A stretch of DNA of 59,137 bases from Actinomycetospora sp. (lineage in GTDB: Bacteria > Actinomycetota > Actinomycetes > Mycobacteriales > Pseudonocardiaceae): the NCBI GenBank assembly GCA_029266415.1, contig JAQSWW010000010.1, forward strand, positions 1 to 59,137, written 5' to 3'. Each line of letters begins with the position of its first letter. Position 1 is the stretch's first letter. The position numbers and the translations under genes were made by a program. Below the pieces are notes generated by a model. It was not told where the DNA came from. It saw only the letters and a list, made by a program, of their open reading frames with translations, and searched no databases. This document shows, piece by piece, positions 43,350-51,879 of the stretch.

Positions 43350-44207
43350 GTGATCGACCTCCACACGCACTCCACGTTCTCCGACGGCACCGAGACGCCC
43401 ACGGAGCTGGTCGCCACGGCCCGGGCCGCGGGCGTGACGGTGCTCGCGCTGACCGACCACGACACCACCGCGGGCTGGGACGAGGCCGCCGCAGCGGTGT
43501 CGTCGTCGGGGATCACGCTCGTGCGCGGGGCCGAGTTCTCCACCGAGAGCCCCGACGGGCGCGGCGGCACCGTGACCGCCCACCTCCTGGGCTACCTGTT
43601 CGACCCCGCCGCGCCCGACGTCGTCGCCGAGCAGGAGCGGATCCGCGAAGCGCGACGCGCGCGGGTGTGGGAGATGGGGGCGCGGATCGGGGCCGATCAC
43701 CCGGGCATCGACGGCGACTCCCTGCTGGCCCGGCTGCCCGCCGATTCGCCGGCCGGGCGGCCCCACATCGGGCAGGCGCTCGTCGAGCTCGATGTCGTCG
43801 CTTCGGTGACCGACGCGTTCGAGCACATCCTGCGCAAGGACGGACCCTACTACGTGGAGAAGTACAACACCCCGATCGCGACGGCGATCGCGATGATCGA
43901 CGCGGCCGGGGGCGTGGCCGTGTTCGCCCACCCCTTCGCCCGGAAGCGGGGGCCGACCGTCGACGCGTCGGTGCTGGCGGACCTGGCGGGCCGCGGGCTC
44001 GCGGGGATCGAGGTCGACCACCCCGACCACGCCGCCGACGACCGCGCCACCCTGCGCGACGTGGCCGCGGCGACCGGGCTCCTGGCGACCGGCTCCAGCG
44101 ACTACCACGGCACGAACAAGACGACGGGGATCGCCGTCGAGACGACCGCGCGCGAGCAGTACGACGCCCTCGTGGCGCGTGCGACCGGCGTCGGGGTGCT
44201 CGCCTAG
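43350..44207 (+). CDS. PHP-domain phosphoesterase (TrpH/YciV-like)
   Basis: 285 residues. Metal-binding PHP motifs: DLHTHSTFSDG, LTDHDT, GAEFST, VAVFAHPF and GSSDYHGTNK. This is the RNase AM/3'-5' phosphoadenosine phosphatase-like group that acts on short RNA ends or nucleotides. GTG 43350 follows the PH-domain gene by 24 nt. The next gene is a Fe-S nuclease on the same strand, suggesting a nucleic acid repair or processing operon. Confidence 0.92.
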   Translation: MIDLHTHSTFSDGTETPTELVATARAAGVTVLALTDHDTTAGWDEAAAAVSSSGITLVRGAEFSTESPDGRGGTVTAHLLGYLFDPAAPDVVAEQERIREARRARVWEMGARIGADHPGIDGDSLLARLPADSPAGRPHIGQALVELDVVASVTDAFEHILRKDGPYYVEKYNTPIATAIAMIDAAGGVAVFAHPFARKRGPTVDASVLADLAGRGLAGIEVDHPDHAADDRATLRDVAAATGLLATGSSDYHGTNKTTGIAVETTAREQYDALVARATGVGVLA

Positions 44208-44218
44208 GCTGGGCGGTG

Positions 44219-45073
44219 ATGAGCCTGCAGCTGGGTCTGGACGGCATGCCCGCCCGCCTGGTCCGCGTGACGCCGTCGCGCCTCGCGACCTGGGAGGACT
44301 GCCGGCGCCGCTACCGCCTCACCTACCTCGACCGGCCGACGCCGGCCCGGGGTGGGCCGCGGGCGGCGAGCACGCTGGGCGCGGTGGTGCACAACGCCCT
44401 GCACGCCGTGTTCGGCGAGCCGCCGGCCCGGCGCAGCGGCCCGCGCGCCGCCGCCGAGGTGGAGCGCCGCTGGTCGAGCGAGGGCTTCCGTGACGACGCG
44501 CAGGCCGCGGTGTACCGCGAGCGCGCTCGGGGCTGGGTGGCCGAGTACGTCGAGCGCCACGCCGTCACCGACGCCCCGGAGCCCCAGGGCGACCCGGTCG
44601 GCCTCGAGCGCTGGCTCAGCGCCCCGGTCGGCACCATCGTCGCCGAGGGCCGCGCCGACCGTCTCGACGAGCGCGACGGCGAGGTCGTCGTCGTCGACTA
44701 CAAGACCGGCCGGCGCGTGCCCGACACCGAGGACGTCCGGCGCTCGCCGGCGCTGGCGCTCTACGCGCTCGCGGTGCGCCGGGTGCTGCGCCGCCCGTGC
44801 CGGCGCGTGGAGCTGCACCACCTGCCGAGCGGCACCGTGGCCGTCGCCGACCACGACGAGGACTCCCTCGCCGCCCACCGCGCGCGGGCCGAGGCGTCGG
44901 CGGCGGGGCTCGCGGAGGCCGCCGAGGAGTGGGAGGTCGCACCGCGGCGCACCGAGGACCTCTTCCCGCCGGCCCCGGGCCCCCGCTGCGGCGCGTGTGA
45001 CGTGCGCCGCCACTGTCCCGAGGGCCGCGCCGCTGCGCCGGCCGACGTCGCGTGGGCGGGGTTGGCGCCGTGA
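44219..45073 (+). CDS. stand-alone PD-(D/E)XK nuclease with Fe-S cysteines (RecB family)
   Basis: 284 residues. The nuclease core is visible: VTPSRLATWEDCRRRYRLTY at the N-terminus, the GADR-like VAEGRADRLDE, and the catalytic VVVVDYKTGRR (Asp and Lys). Four cysteines, C28 and C257, C260, C266 (CGACDVRRHC), match the CX2CX5C pattern that binds 4Fe-4S in AddB and Cas4-type nucleases. No helicase is attached. It starts 11 nt after the PHP gene. Likely single-strand exonuclease in DNA repair. Confidence 0.9.
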   Translation: MSLQLGLDGMPARLVRVTPSRLATWEDCRRRYRLTYLDRPTPARGGPRAASTLGAVVHNALHAVFGEPPARRSGPRAAAEVERRWSSEGFRDDAQAAVYRERARGWVAEYVERHAVTDAPEPQGDPVGLERWLSAPVGTIVAEGRADRLDERDGEVVVVDYKTGRRVPDTEDVRRSPALALYALAVRRVLRRPCRRVELHHLPSGTVAVADHDEDSLAAHRARAEASAAGLAEAAEEWEVAPRRTEDLFPPAPGPRCGACDVRRHCPEGRAAAPADVAWAGLAP

Positions 45074-45519
45074 GCCACGCCCAGCCGGAACGAGGTCCGG
45101 GCGCGCCGACGCCGCCGTGGGGCGGTCCACCGCGGCCCGCCCGCGGCCGGCGCGCCACCGGTCGCCCGACGCCGCCCACCGGGTTCGCCCACCCCGGGCC
45201 CGGTGCCACCGCCGGCATCCCGCGGGCGCACCGCCGCGACCGCCTCGCCCGGCCCCGCGCGCGCGCCGTGGCGCTCGCGCGCGTGCTCGCCGGCGGGCTC
45301 GTGGTGCTGGCGGTGGTGGTGCTCCTGGCGCCGGTGCTGCTCGGCGGCCCCGGACCGGGCGCCGACACCGTCGCCGGCCACCTCGTCGGCGCCGTCCTCG
45401 CCGTCGGGGCGACGGCCGTCGCCGCGCACCGCCGCACCGCCTCGGGTCCCGCCCTCGCCGCCGCGGCGGCGGTGCCGGTGATCCTGCTGGCCGTGCTGTG
45501 GTCCTCCTGGTGGGCTTAG
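45070..45519 (+). CDS. small membrane protein with Pro-rich N-terminus
   Basis: 149 residues. The first 70 are Pro/Gly/Arg-rich and disordered (GAPTPPWGGPPRPARGRRAT), followed by about three hydrophobic helices (residues 73-94, 101-116 and 123-145) ending LWSSWWA. GTG 45070 overlaps the nuclease stop (GTGA), so it is cotranscribed with the PHP-nuclease pair. No recognised family. Confidence 0.75.
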   Translation: MSHAQPERGPGAPTPPWGGPPRPARGRRATGRPTPPTGFAHPGPGATAGIPRAHRRDRLARPRARAVALARVLAGGLVVLAVVVLLAPVLLGGPGPGADTVAGHLVGAVLAVGATAVAAHRRTASGPALAAAAAVPVILLAVLWSSWWA

Positions 45520-45574
45520 TCGCGCGACGAGTCGGTTGCGGCGTCGCGTCCAGGGGTCGCCCGGCGGAGCCGCG

Positions 45575-46555
45575 TCACCCGAGCTGGTCCCGCAGCCAGG
45601 TGCGCCAGGTGGGGACGATGACGTCGAGCAGCGCCGGTGGGTTCTCGACGTTCGGCGCGTGCGCGGCGCCCGGCACCGCGGCGAACTCGGCCTCGAGCCG
45701 GTCGGCCATCGAGCGCTGCACGCTCACCGGCCAGGCGTCGTCGTCGATCCCGCACACGACGAGCGTCGGCACCCGCCGGGCCCGGACGGCGGCGACGAGC
45801 TCGGCGGTGCGGTCGGGCTCGGCGCGCAGCGCGTCGCCCATGCCCAGCAGGGCGGCCGCGCTCGAGCGCCGGAGACGCTCGCGCAGCAGCGCGAGGACCT
45901 GCGGGTCGGTCGACGACCACTCGCCGGAGGCGTCGCGCAGCTCCACCACCGCCTCGACCCCGCGGCGGCGCAGGACGGGCTCGAGCACGTCGAGCGTGGT
46001 GCGGCGCCGGCCCATGGGCAGCTCGCCCGGGCCCGAGTCCATGAGCGTCAGCCCGGCCACCGGCGCGCCCGCGAGCAGCGTCGCGCGGGCCACGAGCCCG
46101 CCGTAGGAGTGTCCGAGCAGCAGCACCCGGCGCCCGCCCGCCGCCTCGGCGGCGACGATCCCGGCCACCACGGGACCGAGCGCCGCGGGCCGGTGCTCGC
46201 TCTCGGCCTCGGGGCCGGGTGACTCGTACTGGCCGGGCAGGTCGACGGCCAGCACCCCGATGCCGCCGGCGGCGATCGCGTCGATGAGCGGCGCGAAGTC
46301 CTCCTTCGAGCCCGAGTACCCGGGCAGGAGCAGCGCCGTCGCCGGCGCCCCGGCGGCGGCCGCGTCCTCGTCGGGCTCGGCGCGCAGGGCCGCGAGGGGG
46401 CCGTGCGCGGAGTCGACCGTCACCCGGTGCGCGTGGTGCGGGTGGCACTGGGCCTCGCCGCGCGCCGCCGCCACCGTGGCCGGGGTGGCGTCGGGCGTGC
46501 GCGGCACGGTGCGCCCCGCGGGATCGGGGGTCTCGGGTCGGCCCACCTCGGTCAC
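45575..46555 (-). CDS. alpha/beta hydrolase
   Basis: 326 residues. LLLPGYSGSKEDFAPLIDAI provides the oxyanion strand, VLLLGHSYGGLVARATLL the nucleophilic serine (GHSYGG), VCGIDDDAWP the acid loop and AAHAPNVENPPALL the catalytic histidine. The N-terminal 60 residues are an unusual polar extension. GTG 46555 is assumed; ATG is absent near the fold start. Substrate unknown. Same direction as the beta-propeller gene. Confidence 0.88.
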   Translation of the reverse strand: MTEVGRPETPDPAGRTVPRTPDATPATVAAARGEAQCHPHHAHRVTVDSAHGPLAALRAEPDEDAAAAGAPATALLLPGYSGSKEDFAPLIDAIAAGGIGVLAVDLPGQYESPGPEAESEHRPAALGPVVAGIVAAEAAGGRRVLLLGHSYGGLVARATLLAGAPVAGLTLMDSGPGELPMGRRRTTLDVLEPVLRRRGVEAVVELRDASGEWSSTDPQVLALLRERLRRSSAAALLGMGDALRAEPDRTAELVAAVRARRVPTLVVCGIDDDAWPVSVQRSMADRLEAEFAAVPGAAHAPNVENPPALLDVIVPTWRTWLRDQLG

Positions 46556-46605
46556 TCTGCCGCATCCGGGCGCGCGGCAGGAGGCGGCGGTGACGGGTCC
46601 CGGAT

Positions 46606-47934
46606 CTAGCCCGGCGGGCGCAGGGCGACGACGGTCGATCCGCGCAGCTCCACCACGGTCGTGCCGGCGGCGGCCACCGCGACCGGTGTGCCCGCCGGCA
46701 GGTCGCGTGCGACGGGGATCGCCGGGCCGCGCGGGGCACCCGTCTCGGCGTCGAGCACGGCCAGGCCCTCCGGCACCGGGACGAGGACGACCGCCGCGGG
46801 CGCGCTGCCCGGCCACGCGGCGCCCGCCCCGAGCGCGCCGGGCGCGGTCCAGCGCGGGCGCAGGTCGCCGGCGTCGAGGGCGACCGTGGCGGTGCCCGTC
46901 CACCACAGCAGGACCGGGCCGACGGGGCGCACGGCGGCGGCGAGCCCCGGCGGGTCGGTGGTCGGGCCGGCGGCGGGACCGAGGGGGTACACGGTCTCGG
47001 CGAGGGCGGTGAGGTCCGCGGTGTCCGGCGAGGCGGGGACCACGTGCAACGTCCCGTCCGGCCCGGCCCACGCGGCGCGCTGGTCGGTGAGTGCGACGAG
47101 CCGGGCGCCGCGGACCCCGAGCAGCGTGCTCGAGCGCTCCTGGGGCTTCTCCGAGCTCTCGGGATCGGCATCGACGACGGTGAGGCGGTCGGAGTCCTCG
47201 CCGGGGCAGCGCTGCACCATCCCCACCGTGCCGCCGCCCACGGCCACCGACCCGTTGGTGCACCCGGCCCGCGGCTGCGCGTCGGGGGGCTGCACGGGCG
47301 TCTCCACCCGGCCCACCTCGGTGGTCAGCACGAGGTCCGAGCGCCAGGTCTCGACGTGCTCGGCGCCCGTCCCGGTGACGTGGTCGCGGTCGGCGAGCAG
47401 GCGGGTGCCCTCGCGCAGGTCGGCGTTGCGGGCGGGGCCGCGCGCCCCGGTGCCCGGCTCGAGGGCGGTCACCTCGGAGCACCAGGTGCCCAGCGCGCCC
47501 TCGGTGCGGAACACGGCGAGCACGTCGCCGAACCCGCTGCCCACGGTGCACGGGGGCTGCGCGCGGGCGTAGCGCCACGCCTCGCGGCCGGTCGCCGGGT
47601 CGTGGCCCACGACGCCGTCGGGCCCCGCGGTGACCACGGCGGGGCCGACGGCCAGGGGCGCCGGCGTCGCCGGGCTCTCGGCGCGCCACGCCTCGGCGAG
47701 CACGGTGGGCACCAGCCCGTCGGGCGACGGGGACAGCGGCGGGCTCGCCACCTGCGACGTCGTGCCCGCGCCGTCGCCCGTGGCCAGCACCAGGGAGGTG
47801 CCGACCACGACGGCGACGGCGATCAGGGCGACCGCGACCAGGTCGCCGCGGCGGCGGCGCTCCGGGGCGGGCAGGCGGGTCCGCCGCGGGCCCGCCGTCG
47901 GCGGCGCGTCCGGCGAGGACGTCGGTGAGCTCAC
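46606..47934 (-). CDS. membrane-anchored beta-propeller (PQQ-like) protein
   Basis: 442 residues: a short Arg-rich cytoplasmic start, one membrane helix (about LVAVALIAVAVVVGTSLVLA, 32-51), then an external domain of repeated strands with PQQ-like repeats such as VVTAGPDGVVGHDPATGREA, VTALEPGTGARG and LAVLDAETGAPRG. It lacks quinoprotein metal ligands, so it is more likely structural or binding. In mycobacteria Rv3212 sits beside rhlE (Rv3211) similarly. It starts 12 nt from rhlE, both leftward. Confidence 0.87.
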   Translation of the reverse strand: MSSPTSSPDAPPTAGPRRTRLPAPERRRRGDLVAVALIAVAVVVGTSLVLATGDGAGTTSQVASPPLSPSPDGLVPTVLAEAWRAESPATPAPLAVGPAVVTAGPDGVVGHDPATGREAWRYARAQPPCTVGSGFGDVLAVFRTEGALGTWCSEVTALEPGTGARGPARNADLREGTRLLADRDHVTGTGAEHVETWRSDLVLTTEVGRVETPVQPPDAQPRAGCTNGSVAVGGGTVGMVQRCPGEDSDRLTVVDADPESSEKPQERSSTLLGVRGARLVALTDQRAAWAGPDGTLHVVPASPDTADLTALAETVYPLGPAAGPTTDPPGLAAAVRPVGPVLLWWTGTATVALDAGDLRPRWTAPGALGAGAAWPGSAPAAVVLVPVPEGLAVLDAETGAPRGPAIPVARDLPAGTPVAVAAAGTTVVELRGSTVVALRPPG

Positions 47935-47946
47935 CGGCGCGGGGGC

Positions 47947-49743
47947 CTACTCCGGCGCGGGGGCCGATGCCGCCGCGGGGACGGTCTCGTCCGACCCCGC
48001 GGTCGACCCGGCCTCCGAACCGTTCGACCGCGACCCGGCGCCGCGGCCACCGCGACGACGGCGGCGGCGGCGCCCGCCCGAGCCGTCGCCCTCGGCGCCG
48101 TCGGTGCTGTCGGCGGCGGCGTCGGCGGCCTCGGGGGCGTCGGGGGTGTCGCCCGGCTCTCCGCCCGTGTGCGGGCCGTCGGTGCCCTCGCCGGCCACGA
48201 CCTCGCCGGCGCGCCGGCGGGTGCGTGAGCGGCGGCGCCGGCCCCGGCCGGGACCGGTCTCGTCGCCGGCGCCCTCGTCGGCCGCGACGTCCTCACCCGG
48301 GCCGGAACCCGTGCTGGTGCCCGAGCCCCCGCGGGTGCGGCCACGCGAGCGGCCGCGGGTGCTCTCGCGTGTCTCGCGCACCGGGCCGTCCTCGGCCTCC
48401 TCCTCGGCGGGGCGGCGACGGCGCGCGACGCGCCCGCTCGCACCCTCCGGGATGTTCATGTCCGCGTAGAGGTGCGGGGAGTTCGAGTACGTCTCCGGCG
48501 GCTCGGGCGCGCCGAGCGCCAGGTCGTCCGAGATGAGCTTCCACTTGGGGAGGTCGTCCCAGTCGACCAGCGTCACCGCGATGCCCGCGAGACCGGCGCG
48601 ACCGGTGCGGCCGATGCGGTGGATGTAGGTCTTGGCGTCGTCCGGGCACTGGTAGTTGATGACGTGCGTGACGCCCGTGACGTCGATGCCGCGGGCGGCC
48701 ACGTCGGTGCAGACCAGGACGTCGATGCGCCCGTCGCGGAACGCCTTGAGCGCGTGCTCGCGGGCGCCCTGCCCGAGGTCGCCGTGCACGGCGCCGACGG
48801 CGAACCCGCGCTCGGCCAGCTCCTCGGAGACCTTGCTCGCGGTGCGCTTGGTGCGGGTGAACACCATCGTCGGCCCGCGGTCGGTGGCCTGCAGGGTGCG
48901 GGCCAGCATCTCGACCTTGTCCAGCGCGTGGGCGCGGTAGACGAACTGCGCGGTCTTCTCACCGATGGCCGAGGAGTCGACCTGCTCGGCGCGGATGTGC
49001 GTCGGTTGCGTCAGGAACGTGCGCGACAGCGTGATGATCGGCCCCGGCATGGTGGCCGAGAACAGCATCGTCTGGCGCTGCGCGGGCAGCATGCCCAGGA
49101 TGCGCTCGACGTCGGGCAGGAAGCCGAGGTCGAGCATCTCGTCGGCCTCGTCGAGGACGAGCCCGCCGATCTTCGCCAGCACGAGGTGTCCCTGCTGGGC
49201 GAGGTCGAGCAGGCGGCCCGGTGTGCCGACGACGACGTCGACGCCGCGCTGCAGGGCGGCGATCTGGCTCTCGTAGGGGCGCCCGCCGTAGATCGACAGG
49301 ACGCGGGTGCCGAGGTCGGCGCCTGCGGCCTCGATGTCCTTCGCGACCTGCACGCACAGCTCGCGGGTGGGGACGACGACCAGCACGCGCGGCGTGCCGT
49401 CGTCGGTGGGGCGGCCGAAGCGCTGCAGCAGCGGGACGCCGAAGCCGAGGGTCTTGCCGGTGCCGGTGCGCGCCTGGCCGATGAGGTCGTCGCCGGCGAG
49501 GGCCAGCGGCAGCGTCAGCTCCTGGATGGCGAACGTGCGCTCGATGCCGGCGCGGGAGAGCGCGGCGACGATGCCGGGGTCGACGCCGAGCTCGGCGAAG
49601 GTGGGGGAGTCCTCGGCGACGGGGGCGTCGGCCTTCAGCGGCTCGACGACCGGCTCGTCGTCGGTGTCCCCGTGGGGATCGGACGTGGCGGTGTCGGTGG
49701 TGACGGTGGTCAGGGGTCTGCCTCTCTCGCGGCTCGTGCGCAC
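47947..49743 (-). CDS. rhlE: DEAD-box RNA helicase RhlE
   Basis: 598 residues. DEAD-box motifs: Q motif FAELGVDPGIV..RTFAIQ, motif I QARTGTGKT, PTREL, DEAD in LVLDEADEMLDLG, SAT (motif III), then MVFTRTKRTA and the motif VI HRIGRTGRAGLAG. The C-terminal 150 residues are Arg/Gly/Ser-rich and RNA-binding. It probably remodels rRNA and mRNA at low temperature. GTG 49743 (MRTSRERGRP) is used, but CTG 49713 (LTTVTTDTATSDP) lies within the family start; no ATG is near. Confidence 0.94.
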   Translation of the reverse strand: MRTSRERGRPLTTVTTDTATSDPHGDTDDEPVVEPLKADAPVAEDSPTFAELGVDPGIVAALSRAGIERTFAIQELTLPLALAGDDLIGQARTGTGKTLGFGVPLLQRFGRPTDDGTPRVLVVVPTRELCVQVAKDIEAAGADLGTRVLSIYGGRPYESQIAALQRGVDVVVGTPGRLLDLAQQGHLVLAKIGGLVLDEADEMLDLGFLPDVERILGMLPAQRQTMLFSATMPGPIITLSRTFLTQPTHIRAEQVDSSAIGEKTAQFVYRAHALDKVEMLARTLQATDRGPTMVFTRTKRTASKVSEELAERGFAVGAVHGDLGQGAREHALKAFRDGRIDVLVCTDVAARGIDVTGVTHVINYQCPDDAKTYIHRIGRTGRAGLAGIAVTLVDWDDLPKWKLISDDLALGAPEPPETYSNSPHLYADMNIPEGASGRVARRRRPAEEEAEDGPVRETRESTRGRSRGRTRGGSGTSTGSGPGEDVAADEGAGDETGPGRGRRRRSRTRRRAGEVVAGEGTDGPHTGGEPGDTPDAPEAADAAADSTDGAEGDGSGGRRRRRRRGGRGAGSRSNGSEAGSTAGSDETVPAAASAPAPE

Positions 49744-50003
49744 GAGGCGGGCCGGCTGGCTCGACCGCGTCGGGGTCGGCGACGGTGCGATCCGTGGTCT
49801 CCATCGTCGGAGCCGAACCACGTCACCGGACGCGGGAGAGCCGACTGAGGCGCCCGCACGCTCGGGTGCGTACCGCGGAGCGAGACGGCGACCGGGTGGT
49901 CGGCGACGGTGCAAGCCCCCGCGGGACGACACCATGGTAACGGTTGGCACTCCGGGCCCGCGTCACCGCCGGTCCGGGAGTCCTGCCCCTAGGGTGATCG
50001 GCC

Positions 50004-50702
50004 GTGACCGAGCCCGATCCCGGGGCCGCCGCCCCGGCCGCGTCCGTCGACCTGCTCGGCGCCGTCGCGTACGGCGCGCTGACCGCGTTCACCCGGCTCG
50101 CGGCCGACGCGGCGCTGGCGCCGGACCTCACCGGCCGCGCCGAGATGGCCGCCCTCGCCGCCGTCGAGATGGCACACGTCGAGCGGGTGCGCGCGCACCT
50201 CGCGGCGCGGGGTGTGGACCTCGTCACCGCGATGGCGCCCTTCGCCGCCGTGCTCGACGCCTTCGCGGCGCGCACCGCGTCGCGTGACTGGGGCGAGGCG
50301 CTGGTCGGCGCGTACGTCGGCCGGACCCTCGCCGTCGACCTGGTCGCCGCCACCGGCGCGGCCGGCGCGGCCGGCGCGGAGGGCTCCGACGGCCGGGACG
50401 ACGGCGGCGAGGCCGCCGAGCTGCTGCGCGGACCCGACGCGGGGCGCGAGGCCTCGGGCGAGAGCGGGTTCGACGCCTTCGCCGAGCGGGCGGTCGCCGA
50501 GCTCCTCGCCGACGAGCGCACCCGCGCCAAGCTGGCGCTGTGGGGGCGCCGCCTGCTGGGCGAGACGCTCGCGGCGGCGGCGGAGGCCCTCGACCAGCAC
50601 CCGGCGACGTCGTCGGCCCTGCTCGGCGGCACCTCGCGCGGCGCGGTGTTCAAGGCGCTGAAGTCGCGGCACGCGCGGCGCCTGCGCGCCCTCGGGCTGT
50701 AG
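50004..50702 (+). CDS. ferritin-like fold protein (tRNA hydroxylase MiaE-like)
   Basis: 232 residues of helical ferritin-like protein in the group neighbouring rhlE in actinobacteria (Rv3210c). The core helices are VDLLGAVAYGALTAFTRLAA and AEMAALAAVEMAHVERVRAH (Glu/His typical of di-iron helix pairs), then SGFDAFAERAVAELLADERT. A Gly/Ala/Asp-rich loop (about 118-150) is inserted between helices. Whether it binds iron is not shown. GTG 50004 at the foot of the divergent region with rhlE. Confidence 0.8.
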   Translation: MTEPDPGAAAPAASVDLLGAVAYGALTAFTRLAADAALAPDLTGRAEMAALAAVEMAHVERVRAHLAARGVDLVTAMAPFAAVLDAFAARTASRDWGEALVGAYVGRTLAVDLVAATGAAGAAGAEGSDGRDDGGEAAELLRGPDAGREASGESGFDAFAERAVAELLADERTRAKLALWGRRLLGETLAAAAEALDQHPATSSALLGGTSRGAVFKALKSRHARRLRALGL

Positions 50703-50776
50703 CGCCGACCCGTCCCCGCGACGTGGACTAACCTCGCGCGGGCACGGGACGAGGGACCGGTCGAGCGGAGGAACGC

Positions 50777-51004
50777 GTGGAGGTCAAGATCGGCGTGGCG
50801 GAGAGCCCGCGCGAGCTGGTGGTCGCGAGCGACAAGACGCCGGACGAGGTGCAGTCGCTCGTCGACGCGGCGCTGGGCTCGGACGGCGGGACGCTCGTGC
50901 TCTCCGACGACAAGGGTCGCCGGTACGTCATCCCCGCGGCCCGCATCGCCTACGTGGAGATCGCGCCCTCGGAGGGCCGCCGCGTGGGCTTCGGGGTGAG
51001 CTGA
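50777..51004 (+). CDS. DUF3107 protein
   Basis: 75-residue protein conserved in actinobacteria (Rv3208A-like, TB9.4): MEVKIGVAESPRELVVASDK, DDKGRRYVIPAARIAYVEIA, ending GFGVS. The family has no known activity; the fold appears to be a small ligand-binding beta-sheet. GTG 50777 follows GCGGAGGAACGC. Its position between the ferritin-like gene and the convergent TetR gene is the conserved order. Confidence 0.93.
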   Translation: MEVKIGVAESPRELVVASDKTPDEVQSLVDAALGSDGGTLVLSDDKGRRYVIPAARIAYVEIAPSEGRRVGFGVS

Positions 51005-51068
51005 GACAGGTCCCGGGCCGGGACAGGCCCGACGCGGCGGGCCGGCCACCAACCGGCTCGCCGCGGTC

Positions 51069-51695
51069 CTACCCCTCCTGGCGGGGGAACCCGCCGATGC
51101 CGCGCCACGCGAGCTGGGACATCAGCGTGATCGCGTCCTCACGCGGCGGCTGCAGCCCCGCGTCCAGCCAGTAGCGCGCCGCCGTGGTCGACAGGCCCAC
51201 GAGCCCGACCGCCAGCAGGCGCGCCCGCTCGGGCTCGAGCCCCGCGTCGGTGGTGACGGCCTCGGTGACGGCGTCGATGCAGTCCGACGTGGCCCGGTCG
51301 ACCAGCGCCGCGACCTCGGGCGTCGCGCGGGTGTCGGTCTCGAACACCAGCCGCATCGCTCCGTCGCGGGCCGAGACGACGTCGAAGTAGGCCTGGATCG
51401 TGGCCTGGACACGCGCCTTGTTGTCGGTGGTGGAGCGGATCGCCGCCCGCACCGTGCGCACCATGTCGTCCGCCGCGCCCTGCACCAGAGCCCGGTACAG
51501 GTCGAGCTTGCCGGGGAAGTGCTGGTAGAGCACGGGCTTGCTCACGCCCGCGCGCTCGGCGATCTCGTCCATGGCCGCGGCGTGGTAGCCGCGGGCGCCG
51601 AACACCTCGCGCGCCGCGTCGAGCAGCTGCACGCGGCGCGCGGACCGCGTCATGCGTGGCCGGCCCGCCGCGATGCCGGGGCTCTCGGGGCTCAT
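51069..51695 (-). CDS. TetR-family transcriptional regulator
   Basis: 208 residues. N-terminal helix-turn-helix (20-65): RRVQLLDAAREVFGARGYHA, MDEIAERAGVSKPVLYQHFP, GKLDLYRALV. The all-helical C-terminus is a dimer and ligand domain. Mycobacterial Rv3208 holds the same place next to DUF3107. Divergent from the alpha/beta hydrolase at 51880, so that gene or itself may be the target; I could not find a convincing palindrome in the intergenic region. Confidence 0.92.
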   Translation of the reverse strand: MSPESPGIAAGRPRMTRSARRVQLLDAAREVFGARGYHAAAMDEIAERAGVSKPVLYQHFPGKLDLYRALVQGAADDMVRTVRAAIRSTTDNKARVQATIQAYFDVVSARDGAMRLVFETDTRATPEVAALVDRATSDCIDAVTEAVTTDAGLEPERARLLAVGLVGLSTTAARYWLDAGLQPPREDAITLMSQLAWRGIGGFPRQEG

Positions 51696-51879
51696 CCGCC
51701 CACCCCCGATCCGACCTCGGAGGGGCGGCTACCGGTGTCGACCGCCCCTGGGGTGCTGGACATTACCCATCGGGTGACGCCCGCGCGCCCGACGCCACGC
51801 GGGGACCGAACGGGCGGTCGGTCGGATCCCGCGTGTCCACCCGGGGTCCACCACGACGTCACCGGACCGACACCCCAAG

